From Darksidea phi (taxonomy: Eukaryota; Ascomycota; Dothideomycetes; Pleosporales; Lentitheciaceae): DNA of 64,000 nucleotides. A program made the position numbers and the translations under genes. Under the pieces are notes generated by a model. That model did no database searches. It worked only from the letters and a program-made list of their open reading frames with translations, and was not told where the DNA came from. Position 1 is the stretch's first letter; every line of letters begins with the position of its first letter. Shown here piece after piece: positions 11,506 through 23,065 of the stretch. The stretch is taken from the NCBI GenBank assembly GCA_030770425.1, contig JASJFT010000088.1, forward strand, positions 62,001 through 126,000. The letters are read 5' to 3'.

Positions 11506-12365
11506 GACTTCACACAGCTCAGCATATGCGTAGTTTCCATAGGAACAGTGCTGTCACATGTGAATCTATGGGGTCCCCTTATTGTGCGGATTCTGTCATG
11601 ATGTGAGTTCTCAACAATGTTTGCTGAGAGTGGAAAAGAAAAGTTCGTTCCACACTAAGACACTCCGACGAAGCACTGAATCGCTTTATCGTAACGGGGC
11701 TCTATTACGGCCCCAAAATGTAAAAAACTGGGTATGAACTAGCTTTCACTTGCATCGGGAAGCATGGGGTTGGCGTCCACTTCGAGTTTACCCGAATGCG
11801 TGTCTTACTCTTGCGCCGCCAAGTAACCGGTGAAGGAACTGCCTGCGCCACCCGCAGGCCTTCCCAAATGCACGGGACGATGCCAAGAATCCAGGCAAAA
11901 GATTTGCCTTTCCATCGCAAATATGGTGTTTGCCAAGTCCATTTAATATGCAGATCAATACTGCAGCGGCACAGCGGTGCATCGCTTTGTAGACATGTAT
12001 GCACTTCGCCTCCCCACTATGTTGCATGTGGCATGGACATATGGTACAGCAGAATCTCCGCGTGCAGGTGGTTAATATATTTCAGTGCTCCGAATGCAGG
12101 TTGGACGTAAATGGCGGCACAGCAGAGTCACCAATGAATGTTTGCATGCGTGGCCCCCACCCCTGTGGGTTTCGCCGTCTCCCTTGCTGTGGCACAGCGC
12201 CATCGCTTTTCTAGCCGCTGCTTTGGGTGCCTCTTCACTCATGGATGCTTGCATCGCTCAACACGCTCATCCTGAGTTTTACTCGGAGTGACTTTACAGC
12301 TAAGCTGCCCTACCTCTTGCATTTGTCTCATTTTGCTACTGTCATTTTGTCGCTTTCGCTCCAAT
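11506..12365. other. Intergenic region before the MFS gene
   Basis: About 860 bases between CMD-like and transporter genes, both on the plus strand. It should hold the CMD terminator and the MFS promoter. The last 80 bases before the ATG are pyrimidine-rich, as in many fungal core promoters. Several short frames on both strands show no domain. Confidence 0.5.
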
Positions 12366-14170
12366 ATGACTGAATTCGAGCAACTCGCCATGCATTCTCT
12401 ATCTGCCTCGCATGAAAAGACAACATTACCGGACCAGAATATAATCGATGTGGATGGCGACCAGGTAGAAGATGTCGCTGTTGAGCGAAAAATCACCGGA
12501 CTATGGTGGGCTGTCGTAGTCCTGGCCATCATCTCTTCAACATTCCTCTACGCGTTAGACAACACCATTATGGCGAACATTCGGCCAGGCATCATCAAAA
12601 GCTTGGGGAACATAGACATGCTGCCTTGGATAACGGTGGCGTATCCGCTGGGTGAAGTGGGTTCGTGTCCATTTTGGTAGGTGTTGACAGCGCGGACGGT
12701 TGACTTAGGAATGCGCGATGGCTAACCGCTGATAGGGGTGGTATATCGCAGCAGTTCAACAACAAATGGCTCTACATCACCGCAGCATTTCTCTTCGAAA
12801 TCGGTTCCGCGATCTCTGGTGCAGCACCTACGATGTCCGTTCTTGTGTTCGGACGCGTGCTCGCCGGTATAGGAGGCTCCGGGATATACGTCGGAACTGT
12901 GAATATTCTTACGTTTATGACTACCCCAGTCGAGAGGGCACAGTACCTCAGTTTTGTGGGTATGGCATGGAGCTTGGGTACCATGTGAGCTTCTACTGCG
13001 GCACTTTAGCCCTGAGCTTGTTCTGACCTTAATAGCCTTGGACCGATGATCGGTGGCGCCTTCAACGACTCCAAAGCGACATGGCGGTGGGCCTTCTATA
13101 TCAATCTGTGTGTTGCAGCATTGGCGGCACCGGCCTGGCTTCTCTTGATTCCCTCCTCGTCGCCTCGCCCTGGGGTTAAACGACTACAAAAAGCGAAGCA
13201 ACTCGATTTCATCGGGATTACTCTCTTCGCAGGAGGCGTTGTATCCATCATTTTGATCCTCGCATTCGGCGGTACGATATGGGAATACTCCAGCCCTCGC
13301 ATGATAGGCCTCTACGTCGCTCTTGGTATCATCTGGATCGCATTTGTTTGTCAACAATGGCTACAAATTTTCACAATCAGCCCAATCTTTCCAATACACT
13401 TCTTCACTAATGTGGAGCTCGTCGTCATGTTCCTTCAGACGGCAATTGCGATCTCGGATATCGTCGTCACGATATACATGCTGCCATTGTTCTTCCAATT
13501 TGTGTACGGCGACTCTACGATTCGCTCGGGAGTTTATGTCCTCGCTGTTGCGGCGGCAGGAATCGCAGCTGCGGGTGGCGGCGGTGCAGTGTTTCCGAAG
13601 TTTCCCTTATACATGGTCTGGTTTGTGGTAAGTTCGAACTCCGATCCGTGAGTAGCCAAAGCGCATGCACTGATTGAGCGCTAGGCGGCTAACGTTTTCA
13701 TTATCATCGGGGCGGCATTGTTGACCACGATATCTGATACCTCATCCAGAGGGGCTGTCTGCGGGTTTGCCGTCATCAACCTTATTGGTGGCGGCTTGAT
13801 CGTACAACTACCCTTCACTGTCGGACAGGTCAAGGCCAGTCCGAAGGACGTCCGACCAGTTAACACATTCCTCACGACCGCGCAAATGTTTGGCCTTGCT
13901 GTTTCCCTGGGAATTGCTACAGCTGTTTTCGTAAACGTTGCTGTCCTGGAGATATTGCAATTGATCCCTGGCAGTACGAAGGATGCTGTGTACGCCGCCG
14001 TGGAAGGCGTGGGTAACGCGTCATTCGATGAAATGTCCGACAGTGTGCAAGAAGAAATACTGAGAGTAGTTGCGAAGAGTGTGGCAAAGGTGTTTTACCT
14101 CAATGTAGCTGGGGGTGTTTGCGGGTTTGTTACAGCACTTGCGCTGAAGCGGGAACGGCTGGCGCTGTGA
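12366..14170 (+). CDS. MFS drug/toxin-type efflux transporter (14-helix, DHA2-like)
   Basis: Multipass exporter of 545 residues; exons 12366-12676, 12736-12984, 13036-13627, 13685-14170, introns 51-59 nt. About 40 polar residues precede the first helix. Visible signatures: FLYALDNTIMANIRPGI at helix 1 (the LDxTI motif of proton-drug antiporters), PLGEVGSCPFWGG after helix 2, GRVLAGIGGSG at helix 4, and SLGTILGPMIGGAF at helix 5 (antiporter motif C region). The length and many hydrophobic segments fit the 14-helix DHA2 group, which includes fungal metabolite pumps. Located in the plasma or vesicle membrane; likely exports or compartmentalises the cluster product, giving self-protection. An in-frame ATG lies 26 codons upstream (12288), but the residues it adds are not typical, so the inner Met is chosen. 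Confidence 0.93.
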
Positions 14171-14580
14171 GCTGCGGTTGTTCATCATGTTCATTACTTG
14201 GAAGTTATCTATACGATGCTTCATATCGCATTGAGACGGCAGGGACAAATATTGGTCTGTACTTACTATTTGCAAAATTCGAGCTACTTGCAACTCACAC
14301 ATATCGGCTTGATAGAAGGAGTTCTTCCTAGTCTGAAGGGTGGGAGCTGCCATGTTTGAAGAATAGGCTAATCACAGTTCGGAGGGTAAATATCTCTTGA
14401 AAGAAGTGGAGAATTCAGTACCTTGAACAATGGAGACTGATCACTGAGTCCGATTTGATTCAATTGATGAGTAGTGGAGATGAATGAACTATTCGTATAG
14501 GTAGCTTTTATGCCTATACTTGAAGTATGGATATTGAGAAGAGTTATTGTCAAGCTTGGTAGCCAGCCAAAGTCCTCCAC
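14171..14580. other. 3' flank of the MFS gene
   Basis: Gene-free sequence after the transporter stop. No domain or RNA gene seen. It grades into the AT-rich island that follows. Confidence 0.45.
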
Positions 14581-15250
14581 GGTCCATGAGACTCTTGAGC
14601 CGCACACGCGCAAAAAATAACCCCCTCATTGTAGAAGCAGTTGACGCGATCGCAACTCACACGTACTACTTCGGTATTAACTTAACCTTTGAAGGGGAGA
14701 GTATGAACTATTCCTTATTAGTAGAACGATTAATAAATAATCGGTACCCGTTCGGTACGCCTACTTCAAGGATTCAGATTAGTTCGGAAGTAAAGTCGCC
14801 GTTAGTACTGTTCCCTTTAAGGCGATTAATAGCGAAATAAAGGGGTCACATTAGTATTAGAAAACACGTTTCTTCTTTCTTTTTAAAGACTTACCCTTGC
14901 CTTTTAGGCGTGTCTATGCTCTGACCCCTTTAGTTCTGAACTTCTGGTTGGAGGCTGTAGGTTCGTACTGGTTACTTTGGTTCCACTAGTAAATTGATTT
15001 CTAAGGTCTATCTGAACCTAGGTACCGAATCGACCTTGAAGGCAGCTAAATACCCTTAAGTTAACGTATGTTTTTTATTTTTTTATTTTATTTTTCCCGA
15101 GGACAAGCTATATTGCGCAACTCTACTATAGGGTAGAGAAGGTTATCTCCCCTTAAGCTCCCTTAGCGATAATCACCGAACCAACTTTGCAGGGTGCAAT
15201 TATCGCCGAGCCATGACAGGAACTCTAAGAGTAAATGATAATAACTAGTA
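14581..15250. repeat. AT-rich degenerate island, possible RIP-mutated transposon remnant
   Basis: About 670 bases with many TA steps (for example around 14720-14850 and a T-run at 15070-15095), unlike the roughly 50% GC genes on each side. A plus-strand frame near 14915-14990 gives a short piece with a weak look of a retroelement integrase helix (NFWLEAVGSYW), then stops. No terminal repeats or intact frame are visible. Decay by repeat-induced point mutation is the likely cause but is inferred. Confidence 0.45.
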
Positions 15251-15334
15251 CCCCCATCGTGGGCATCTCGAACATTCTACAGGAGCAATACGAGAAAAGA
15301 AGAGGTGCTGCAACACTAGGGCACATGCTCAGGA

Positions 15335-17842
15335 CTACACCGTCTGGAATGCTGCCAATACAGTCAGGACTTTAGTTTCCATCTCTTGGAACTCGCCTTC
15401 ATCAGTGCTTTGTATGGTGACTGCACCGCCACCCCCGATCCGCCATGTTTCAGTTTGACCGTGATAGTTAAGGTCCAGCTCTCCAACTGGCAAATCAGGG
15501 CTGCAATAATGCGGAGTGCAGTTGCGACTGGACCCGTTACTTGTCTCTCCTATGGTAGAAAGGCCGATGGGGTTATTGGCTGTGTCCGTGTCGCGAACTG
15601 CAGTTCTTATCACAACCGAAAAGTCGCCGGCGCCTCCGACGTCCAGATACCCTAAGACCCCAGAATAAATCCCCCTTGGCCTCTTTTCAATATCTCGTAA
15701 AATCTCACAAGATCTTTTCTTCGGCGCTCCAGTCATGCTTCCCGGTGGCAGCGAAGCTTTCAACACGTCCAAACCAGTTGGACCTTTCCCCTTTCCCTCA
15801 ATATCGCTCGGTAGCTGGCCCTCGATAACCGAAACAAGTTGATACACATGCTCATACTCCTCCACCGTCATCAGCTTAGATACACTGCAGTTCTTCGCGC
15901 CGACTACGCCAGCGAGATCGTGTCTGATTAGATCGACTATCATCAAGTTCTCCGCACGCTCTTTGGAGGAGTTGAGGATGCTGTGTGCAACTTCCCTTGT
16001 CATATGTGACGACTTCTTGACGGTCCCTTTAATGGGTCGAAACTCGCAGTGGCCATTACGGCTCCATTTCAAGAACCTTTCTGGACTCGTTCCAACGACA
16101 GTAGCATTTGCGATGCGAAGGAAAGCGCCGAATGGGGCAGGATTCTTGCGGCGAAGTTTTTTGTAGAGATCCCATGGGTCTAGGCCTTTGCCATCGAGGT
16201 TTGGGACGCTGATGATGGTTTCGTCTGTAAGACAGAGTTCATAGGAGTCGCCAACTGCTAGTGATTCCTGACATTTGAGGACTTTGTCTCGATAATGGCG
16301 CTCTTCGGGAGTGCTAATTACAGACAGTTTAAGCCGTCTCTCCAGCTCATGGGTCATGTTTGTTTTTCTTGATGGATTGAGTTCTGTAGAAGTCCGAGAT
16401 AATGACGCGTTGTCGAGGTGGTCATATTGCTTGAAGCTGTTCAACGTCTTCTCGACTCCTAACACCCAGATCCGATCGTTGGGAAGCAGCGACTGGATGT
16501 ACGTCTGGCTTGTCTCATGATCGATTACGATGCTTCGATGAACGAACGCAAAACTGATATCAGAGGCATGGCTGGTAGCTGAAGATGCGTGCAGAGCAAC
16601 ACTGAGGGTCTCTAGCCCAGCTTCATACGATAAGTATCCTACAAAGCCGCCCCAGAAGGGGCATTCGTCAGGCAAACGGTCGTTGCCGACGTGGTTTCTT
16701 GGATTGTGCGACTCGAGAACCTCTTGCAGCATAGGCCATACTTGATCAATTGAATCAAGTTGTGTAATGTGCTCATTGCTTGAGCAAGTTCCATAGCGAA
16801 GTGTACGATCCCAAGATCTGTAGGCTATCCTGATGGTTTGATCGGGAATCATAACACCTAGGATACTATATCTGCCCCTGCGATGACCTTGCGAGTCCAA
16901 TAGCAGTATTTCGTCTCGATCGAGGCCGAGCATTTCGGCAAGTGTGACTGGGTCCATAGCACCGGTATAATGCTTTACCCAGTTCAGCAGAAGAGGTTCG
17001 GAACCAGTGGTGGTTCGCATTCTCCGGGCGAACTCGGAAACAAAAGAAGCTAATCCTTGGCACTGATCGACTGAAAAGGTTTCACCTGTTGTTGCAAAGG
17101 TAGCAGCAATAGGCGTGATATGGCTGGGGATAGCACTGCGGGTTTTGGTCGCATCTCCATGACACGTTGCGGCCCATTCCTTAGCCTGCATCCACCAGTT
17201 TCGAATGATTGTGGCGCCCTCTTTCGATGTGCAGATGGACTCTGGATGGAATTGAACGCCAACAAATGGCTTTTCAACATGTCGAACCGACATGAGAATG
17301 GATCCATTGATAGTGTCGGTAACGTCCCAGGCCAAGGGGCGAAGCTTTGGGCAAACTGTAGTTGGCTCCCAGCACAATTGCCCAGATGGCTGGTCGTGTA
17401 CCCCAATATTAACATGCAACGAGTGATATTGTGTCGCGTGGATATCGACGATGTTCTCAAAAATGTCGGACCCACAATGAAGGATTTCTGAGACGATACC
17501 ATGACGCCCTTGACGAAGCCTGTTGATATCAGCTCCGTGAGCTAAAGCTAGCGACTGAAACCCAAGGCATATGCCTAAGACGGGAAGGATATCCGCATCT
17601 TGAAGCGTCCAAAGCTGGTTGATCAGGCCGACATCACTAGGCTTCTTGGGGTGTCCAGGTCCGGGTCCGACTACGACGGCATCAAACGCCTTCAGTATCG
17701 TTTCGAGGTTCCTAGAGGCCTCCTTATCGTCAATACGTACAATTGTCACTTCAACATCCAGAATTTGCTTTAGAAGACCGACGATACTGTTCGAAAATGA
17801 GTCATATGCGTCGACGTAGAGGATGTGGCGAGGTTCGATCAT
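15335..17842 (-). CDS. pabaA: Para-aminobenzoate (aminodeoxychorismate) synthase, fused PabA-PabB
   Basis: Bifunctional folate-pathway enzyme, 835 residues, single exon. The N-terminal about 230 residues form a class I glutamine amidotransferase: VVGPGPGHP, nucleophile Cys92 in GICLGFQS and the His/Glu pair in QFHPES. It makes ammonia from glutamine. The remainder is a chorismate-binding PabB part: RFLKWS, PIKGTVKK, ERAENLMIVDLIRHDL and LPPGSMTGAPKKRS. The Lys in PIKGT is the residue that separates PabB (aminodeoxychorismate synthase) from anthranilate synthase, where it is Ala, so PABA rather than tryptophan synthesis is supported. Length and fused order match fungal PABA synthases. Cytosolic; PabC lyase would complete the step elsewhere. 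It lies just beyond the AT-rich border of the PKS cluster and shares a divergent region with the kinesin gene. Confidence 0.96.
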   Translation of the reverse strand: MIEPRHILYVDAYDSFSNSIVGLLKQILDVEVTIVRIDDKEASRNLETILKAFDAVVVGPGPGHPKKPSDVGLINQLWTLQDADILPVLGICLGFQSLALAHGADINRLRQGRHGIVSEILHCGSDIFENIVDIHATQYHSLHVNIGVHDQPSGQLCWEPTTVCPKLRPLAWDVTDTINGSILMSVRHVEKPFVGVQFHPESICTSKEGATIIRNWWMQAKEWAATCHGDATKTRSAIPSHITPIAATFATTGETFSVDQCQGLASFVSEFARRMRTTTGSEPLLLNWVKHYTGAMDPVTLAEMLGLDRDEILLLDSQGHRRGRYSILGVMIPDQTIRIAYRSWDRTLRYGTCSSNEHITQLDSIDQVWPMLQEVLESHNPRNHVGNDRLPDECPFWGGFVGYLSYEAGLETLSVALHASSATSHASDISFAFVHRSIVIDHETSQTYIQSLLPNDRIWVLGVEKTLNSFKQYDHLDNASLSRTSTELNPSRKTNMTHELERRLKLSVISTPEERHYRDKVLKCQESLAVGDSYELCLTDETIISVPNLDGKGLDPWDLYKKLRRKNPAPFGAFLRIANATVVGTSPERFLKWSRNGHCEFRPIKGTVKKSSHMTREVAHSILNSSKERAENLMIVDLIRHDLAGVVGAKNCSVSKLMTVEEYEHVYQLVSVIEGQLPSDIEGKGKGPTGLDVLKASLPPGSMTGAPKKRSCEILRDIEKRPRGIYSGVLGYLDVGGAGDFSVVIRTAVRDTDTANNPIGLSTIGETSNGSSRNCTPHYCSPDLPVGELDLNYHGQTETWRIGGGGAVTIQSTDEGEFQEMETKVLTVLAAFQTV

Positions 17843-18605
17843 CGGAGATCGGATTCGAACAAGGCGTAACGGGCGGTTGGTACTGTGAAATTGAGATGAA
17901 TGAAAGCCAGTAGAATGGGATTAAAGAGATGGTGGGCCCAGAACGACGAAGGTAAAGTTGTTGGGAGAACGGCCAAGCGGGAGAAAACTCTGCTTTAGCG
18001 AAGGCGCTACTACGAGCTCTGGTACGCAGGTCTAATGTATGTTACTTGTGGTCTCAAAAGTGTCTGTGAATGCTTGAAGATTGGTTTTCTAGATGCGCGT
18101 CATCCTTCAAGTTCGGATACTCGGACTCTATATGGCTAGAAGAGGCGGTATCTGGAGTCTCGGATAGCGCTCAACGTTGCCGCGCAATAACAACGGTGAA
18201 CACCATAGCGTTCGAAGCACACGATAATGTAGCTCTATTAACACTGGCACTAAATGTAATTGGCCCTGCAAGTTAAATACATTCACTTTTACATTTATGG
18301 GTTTCACGAGACTAACGATCTGTGAGATTACTGATCAACGAAGCTCGATGTTTGTCCAACACTTGAAGTACTGGATCCTCGCACACGAGGTCATACGCTT
18401 AACGTAGTAGAGAGGGAGAGAAAGTAGACACAATAATACGGTCAAATATGAAAAATGGTTGGTTGTAGTGGCCAAGTTTCGTCGTCGTGGCAACCACCGG
18501 CCCCCTGTTGGTCAACATGGGCTCGTGCACCACGACCGAAAGTGGTACACCATCGCAAACTACCGCGGTATCGCATCTCCACTCCTCCCAAGCAGAATAA
18601 GCACA
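17843..18605. promoter_or_regulatory. Divergent promoter region, PABA synthase and kinesin
   Basis: A 763-base region between two genes read away from each other. No gene or RNA is recognised. The plus-strand frame beginning at 18459 is in frame with the kinesin but adds a non-conserved basic leader, so it is treated as untranslated. Confidence 0.45.
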
Positions 18606-20867
18606 ATGGCTATGGAACCTCCTCCACGACCGTCGAGCTCGCTCTTCGACGTCTACCTGCGGCTGCGTCCTTCGAACCCGGCCAATGCTCGCTTCCTCAG
18701 TGTCGAGGAGACCGAGGCAAGCCAACCGACACACATCACCATCAAGCCGCCTACGACTGATAATAGGAGACGGGCTGTTGAACGCTTTGCCTTTACCCAA
18801 GTGTTTGAAGAAGATGCGAAACAATTGGAGCTGTTCAAGGGTGTCGGTGTGGTGCCGATGATCGAGGGAGTATTGGGTGCGAAGGGGCATCATGGACGAG
18901 ATGGGTTGTTGGCGACACTGGGCGTTACCGGCTCTGGCAAGGTAGCACGATGAGCATGTCAAAATGAAGGTGAATATGAATGCTGATTGCTGCGTAGAGC
19001 CACACCATCCTAGGAACGAAGTCGCAGCGCGGACTCACCCAGATGGCGCTCGACGTCCTCTTCCAAAGCACTGGAGAGCAGCTCGTACAGTCCTTTTATG
19101 GCGCTCCCGCATTCTCATCCCTGGCGGCAGCGGATGTATCCGAAGCGCACATGTTCACCGCAACCGCCTTCCTCGACTCCATCTATAGCGACAACCAATC
19201 CGAGCGCTTCCCGTCGCGAGCGCAGACTCCCATGCCAGTTAGTAAACGCCCATCTCTTTAGCCCTATAAAATCTCACATCTAACTTTCTTTGTCTTCACC
19301 TGCGCTGCTCCTGACGCCGGATAACATGTATCCCATCCTCAACTCTACCTTCCCTACTAGGCCAAGCGCAGGCATCCATTCTATCCGTCCTGTAACGGGA
19401 TTTCTCTCCAGTATCACACGATCTGTTGCGAACCAAAGCTCACCAGAGAAAAAGGATTGCAGCTCTTTCATCACACAAGGAGGCTCGAGATCGAACAAAA
19501 TTCCACGCCCATCATGTCTACCTCAGACACCTAGCGTTAGCCACATCGATATTCCGGTCGATTCGGGCGCCGAGTATGCGATCGTCATATCCATGTATGA
19601 AGTGTACAACGACCGTATCTTCGATCTTCTAAGCGGGAGCGCAACGAAGAACAGACACCCCAACCTGAAGCGCAGAGCGCTGTTGTTCAAGAGCACGGAG
19701 CAGAGTCCTGACCGTAAGGTTGTGGCTGGTCTGACCAAGATCATCTGCGGAAGCTTCGAGGAGGCTCTTATGATCCTTGAGACAGGGCTGGTGGAGCGCA
19801 AGGTCGCTGGAACGGGCAGCAACGCTGTCAGTTCTCGAAGCCACGGCTTCTTTTGCATCGAAGTCAAGAAACGCAATGCTCAGCGAAAAGGCCCATGGTC
19901 AAGCAGTACCCTCACCATCGTCGATCTCGCAGGCTCGGAACGTGCCCGTAACGCTAAGACGGCGGGTGAGACTCTAGCAGAGGCAGGCAAGATCAACGAA
20001 TCTCTCATGTACCTCGGTCAGTGTATGCAAATGCAGTCCGACCACCAAGCCGGTTCAAGGAACATCGTCCCCTTCCGCCAATGCAAGCTCACCGAGCTCC
20101 TTTTCTCCAACTCTTTTCCCACGGCGGCCCGCCAAACCCACCACCACAGCCCGCAGAAATCGATCATGATAGTGACAGCCGATCCCCGAGGCGACTTCAA
20201 CGCCACATCGCAGATTCTGCGCTATTCAGCTCTCGCCCGAGAGGTCACAGTGCCCCGGATTCCCTCTACGACTTCTACAATCCTCTCCGGTGCCCCCGTG
20301 AAATACTCCACTACGTCTTCCGGACGTACCACTCCATCTGCCGTGCTGGAGGAGCTGGAAGCTGCAAATGCAGAGATTGCGCGATTGACAGCTGAGATGG
20401 ATATCTTCGCCCTCCGCCTTGCAGAGGAGACTTCCCGCCGTAAAGCCGCAGAATCATCCTGGCGCGCTCTGCAAGACCAAACTGCCGACCTGGAACAACA
20501 GATCCGTGACGAATGCTACGCCGAAATGGAAGAAGCCGTCGCCGCTGAGCGCCGCCGCTGGCAATTCACTCTCGACAACGAACAGGATAATCAGCAAGCC
20601 CACCTTGACTCCAAGATTGATGTAGTCATCAAAGCGACAAAGGCTCAGATGCGCGAGGAGGTGAAGGTGTACGAGGACCCAGATCCAGAGCTGAGGGACA
20701 GGGTGGATGAGTTGGAGAGGGAGAATGAAGTGCTTAGGGCAAAATTGGAGGCGAAGGAGAGGGAAGCGCATGGTAGGAGCGCGAGTCCGGTCAAGAAGAT
20801 GAGGGTGCTCAAAGCGAAAAGATGGGAGGATCCTGAGAGCACAAGGCTGGGAGTTGAGTGCGACTAG
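18606..20867 (+). CDS. Kinesin motor protein, kinesin-6-like
   Basis: Microtubule motor of about 691 residues. Exons 18606-18941, 18998-19241, 19372-20867. The first intron falls directly after the P-loop lysine. Seen: P-loop GVTGSGKSHTILGT, switch I NAVSSRSHGFF, switch II VDLAGSERARN, then INESLMYLGQCMQ and FRQCKLTELLF, all in kinesin order. A long polar insert between the P-loop and switch I parts resembles the extended loop 6 of kinesin-6 motors, which act in the spindle midzone and cytokinesis. That class call is tentative. After the motor (about residue 430) comes a coiled coil rich in Glu/Lys/Arg with heptads, then a short basic tail with SPVKKMRVLKAKRW. The second intron boundary (19242-19371, 130 nt) is the least certain part; the chosen donor and acceptor are the pair that keeps frame. 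Confidence 0.88.
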
Positions 20868-21303
20868 TAGCGCGATATGCTCCTAGACCTTTGTGATGAT
20901 CATGACAAACGCATAGGAGGTGTTGGGTGTTCTGGATACTCGATTGTGTATAATTGCTTGTTATGCTCCTGGATAACGCCTGTTTTTCTCAATTTCTCCC
21001 CAATACACATGTGACGTGCGAGTGATGCGAAAAAGCAGAGTGATGAATGATGTTGTAGGGGAGGAATTCCCAATCGTTGGACTTGGTCCCTTCTTCATAA
21101 GTCATATTATGCTACCCTATATGGTTTTCCCTCGGCCCGCCATCGCCCTCCGCAATCGCATATCTCACGGTCGCAGTAACAGCGACTTTTTGTGTAGCCC
21201 AAGCCGGCCCAAACGCCACGCCAACCCCAGAAGTCTAGCCGAGAGGTGGATTCCTCTCCCCATGTATGACACCGACAATGCTCGACTAGTACGTATGCCT
21301 GCA
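20868..21303. other. Convergent 3' region between kinesin and PRMT1
   Basis: A 436-base stretch between two stop codons facing each other; it should hold both 3' UTRs and terminators. Frames here overlap the PRMT1 antisense strand and carry no domain. Confidence 0.5.

Positions 21304-23065
<1,762 letters not shown>

Noticed and set aside
14900..15060. Copia-type integrase remnant
   Set aside because: Only one short piece resembles the family and the frame then stops. Kept as a general AT-rich degenerate island, not as a named element.
18399..18962. Minus-strand open frame of 187 codons at the kinesin start
   Set aside because: Lies antisense to the kinesin first exon with the P-loop; no domain and no splice pattern of its own.
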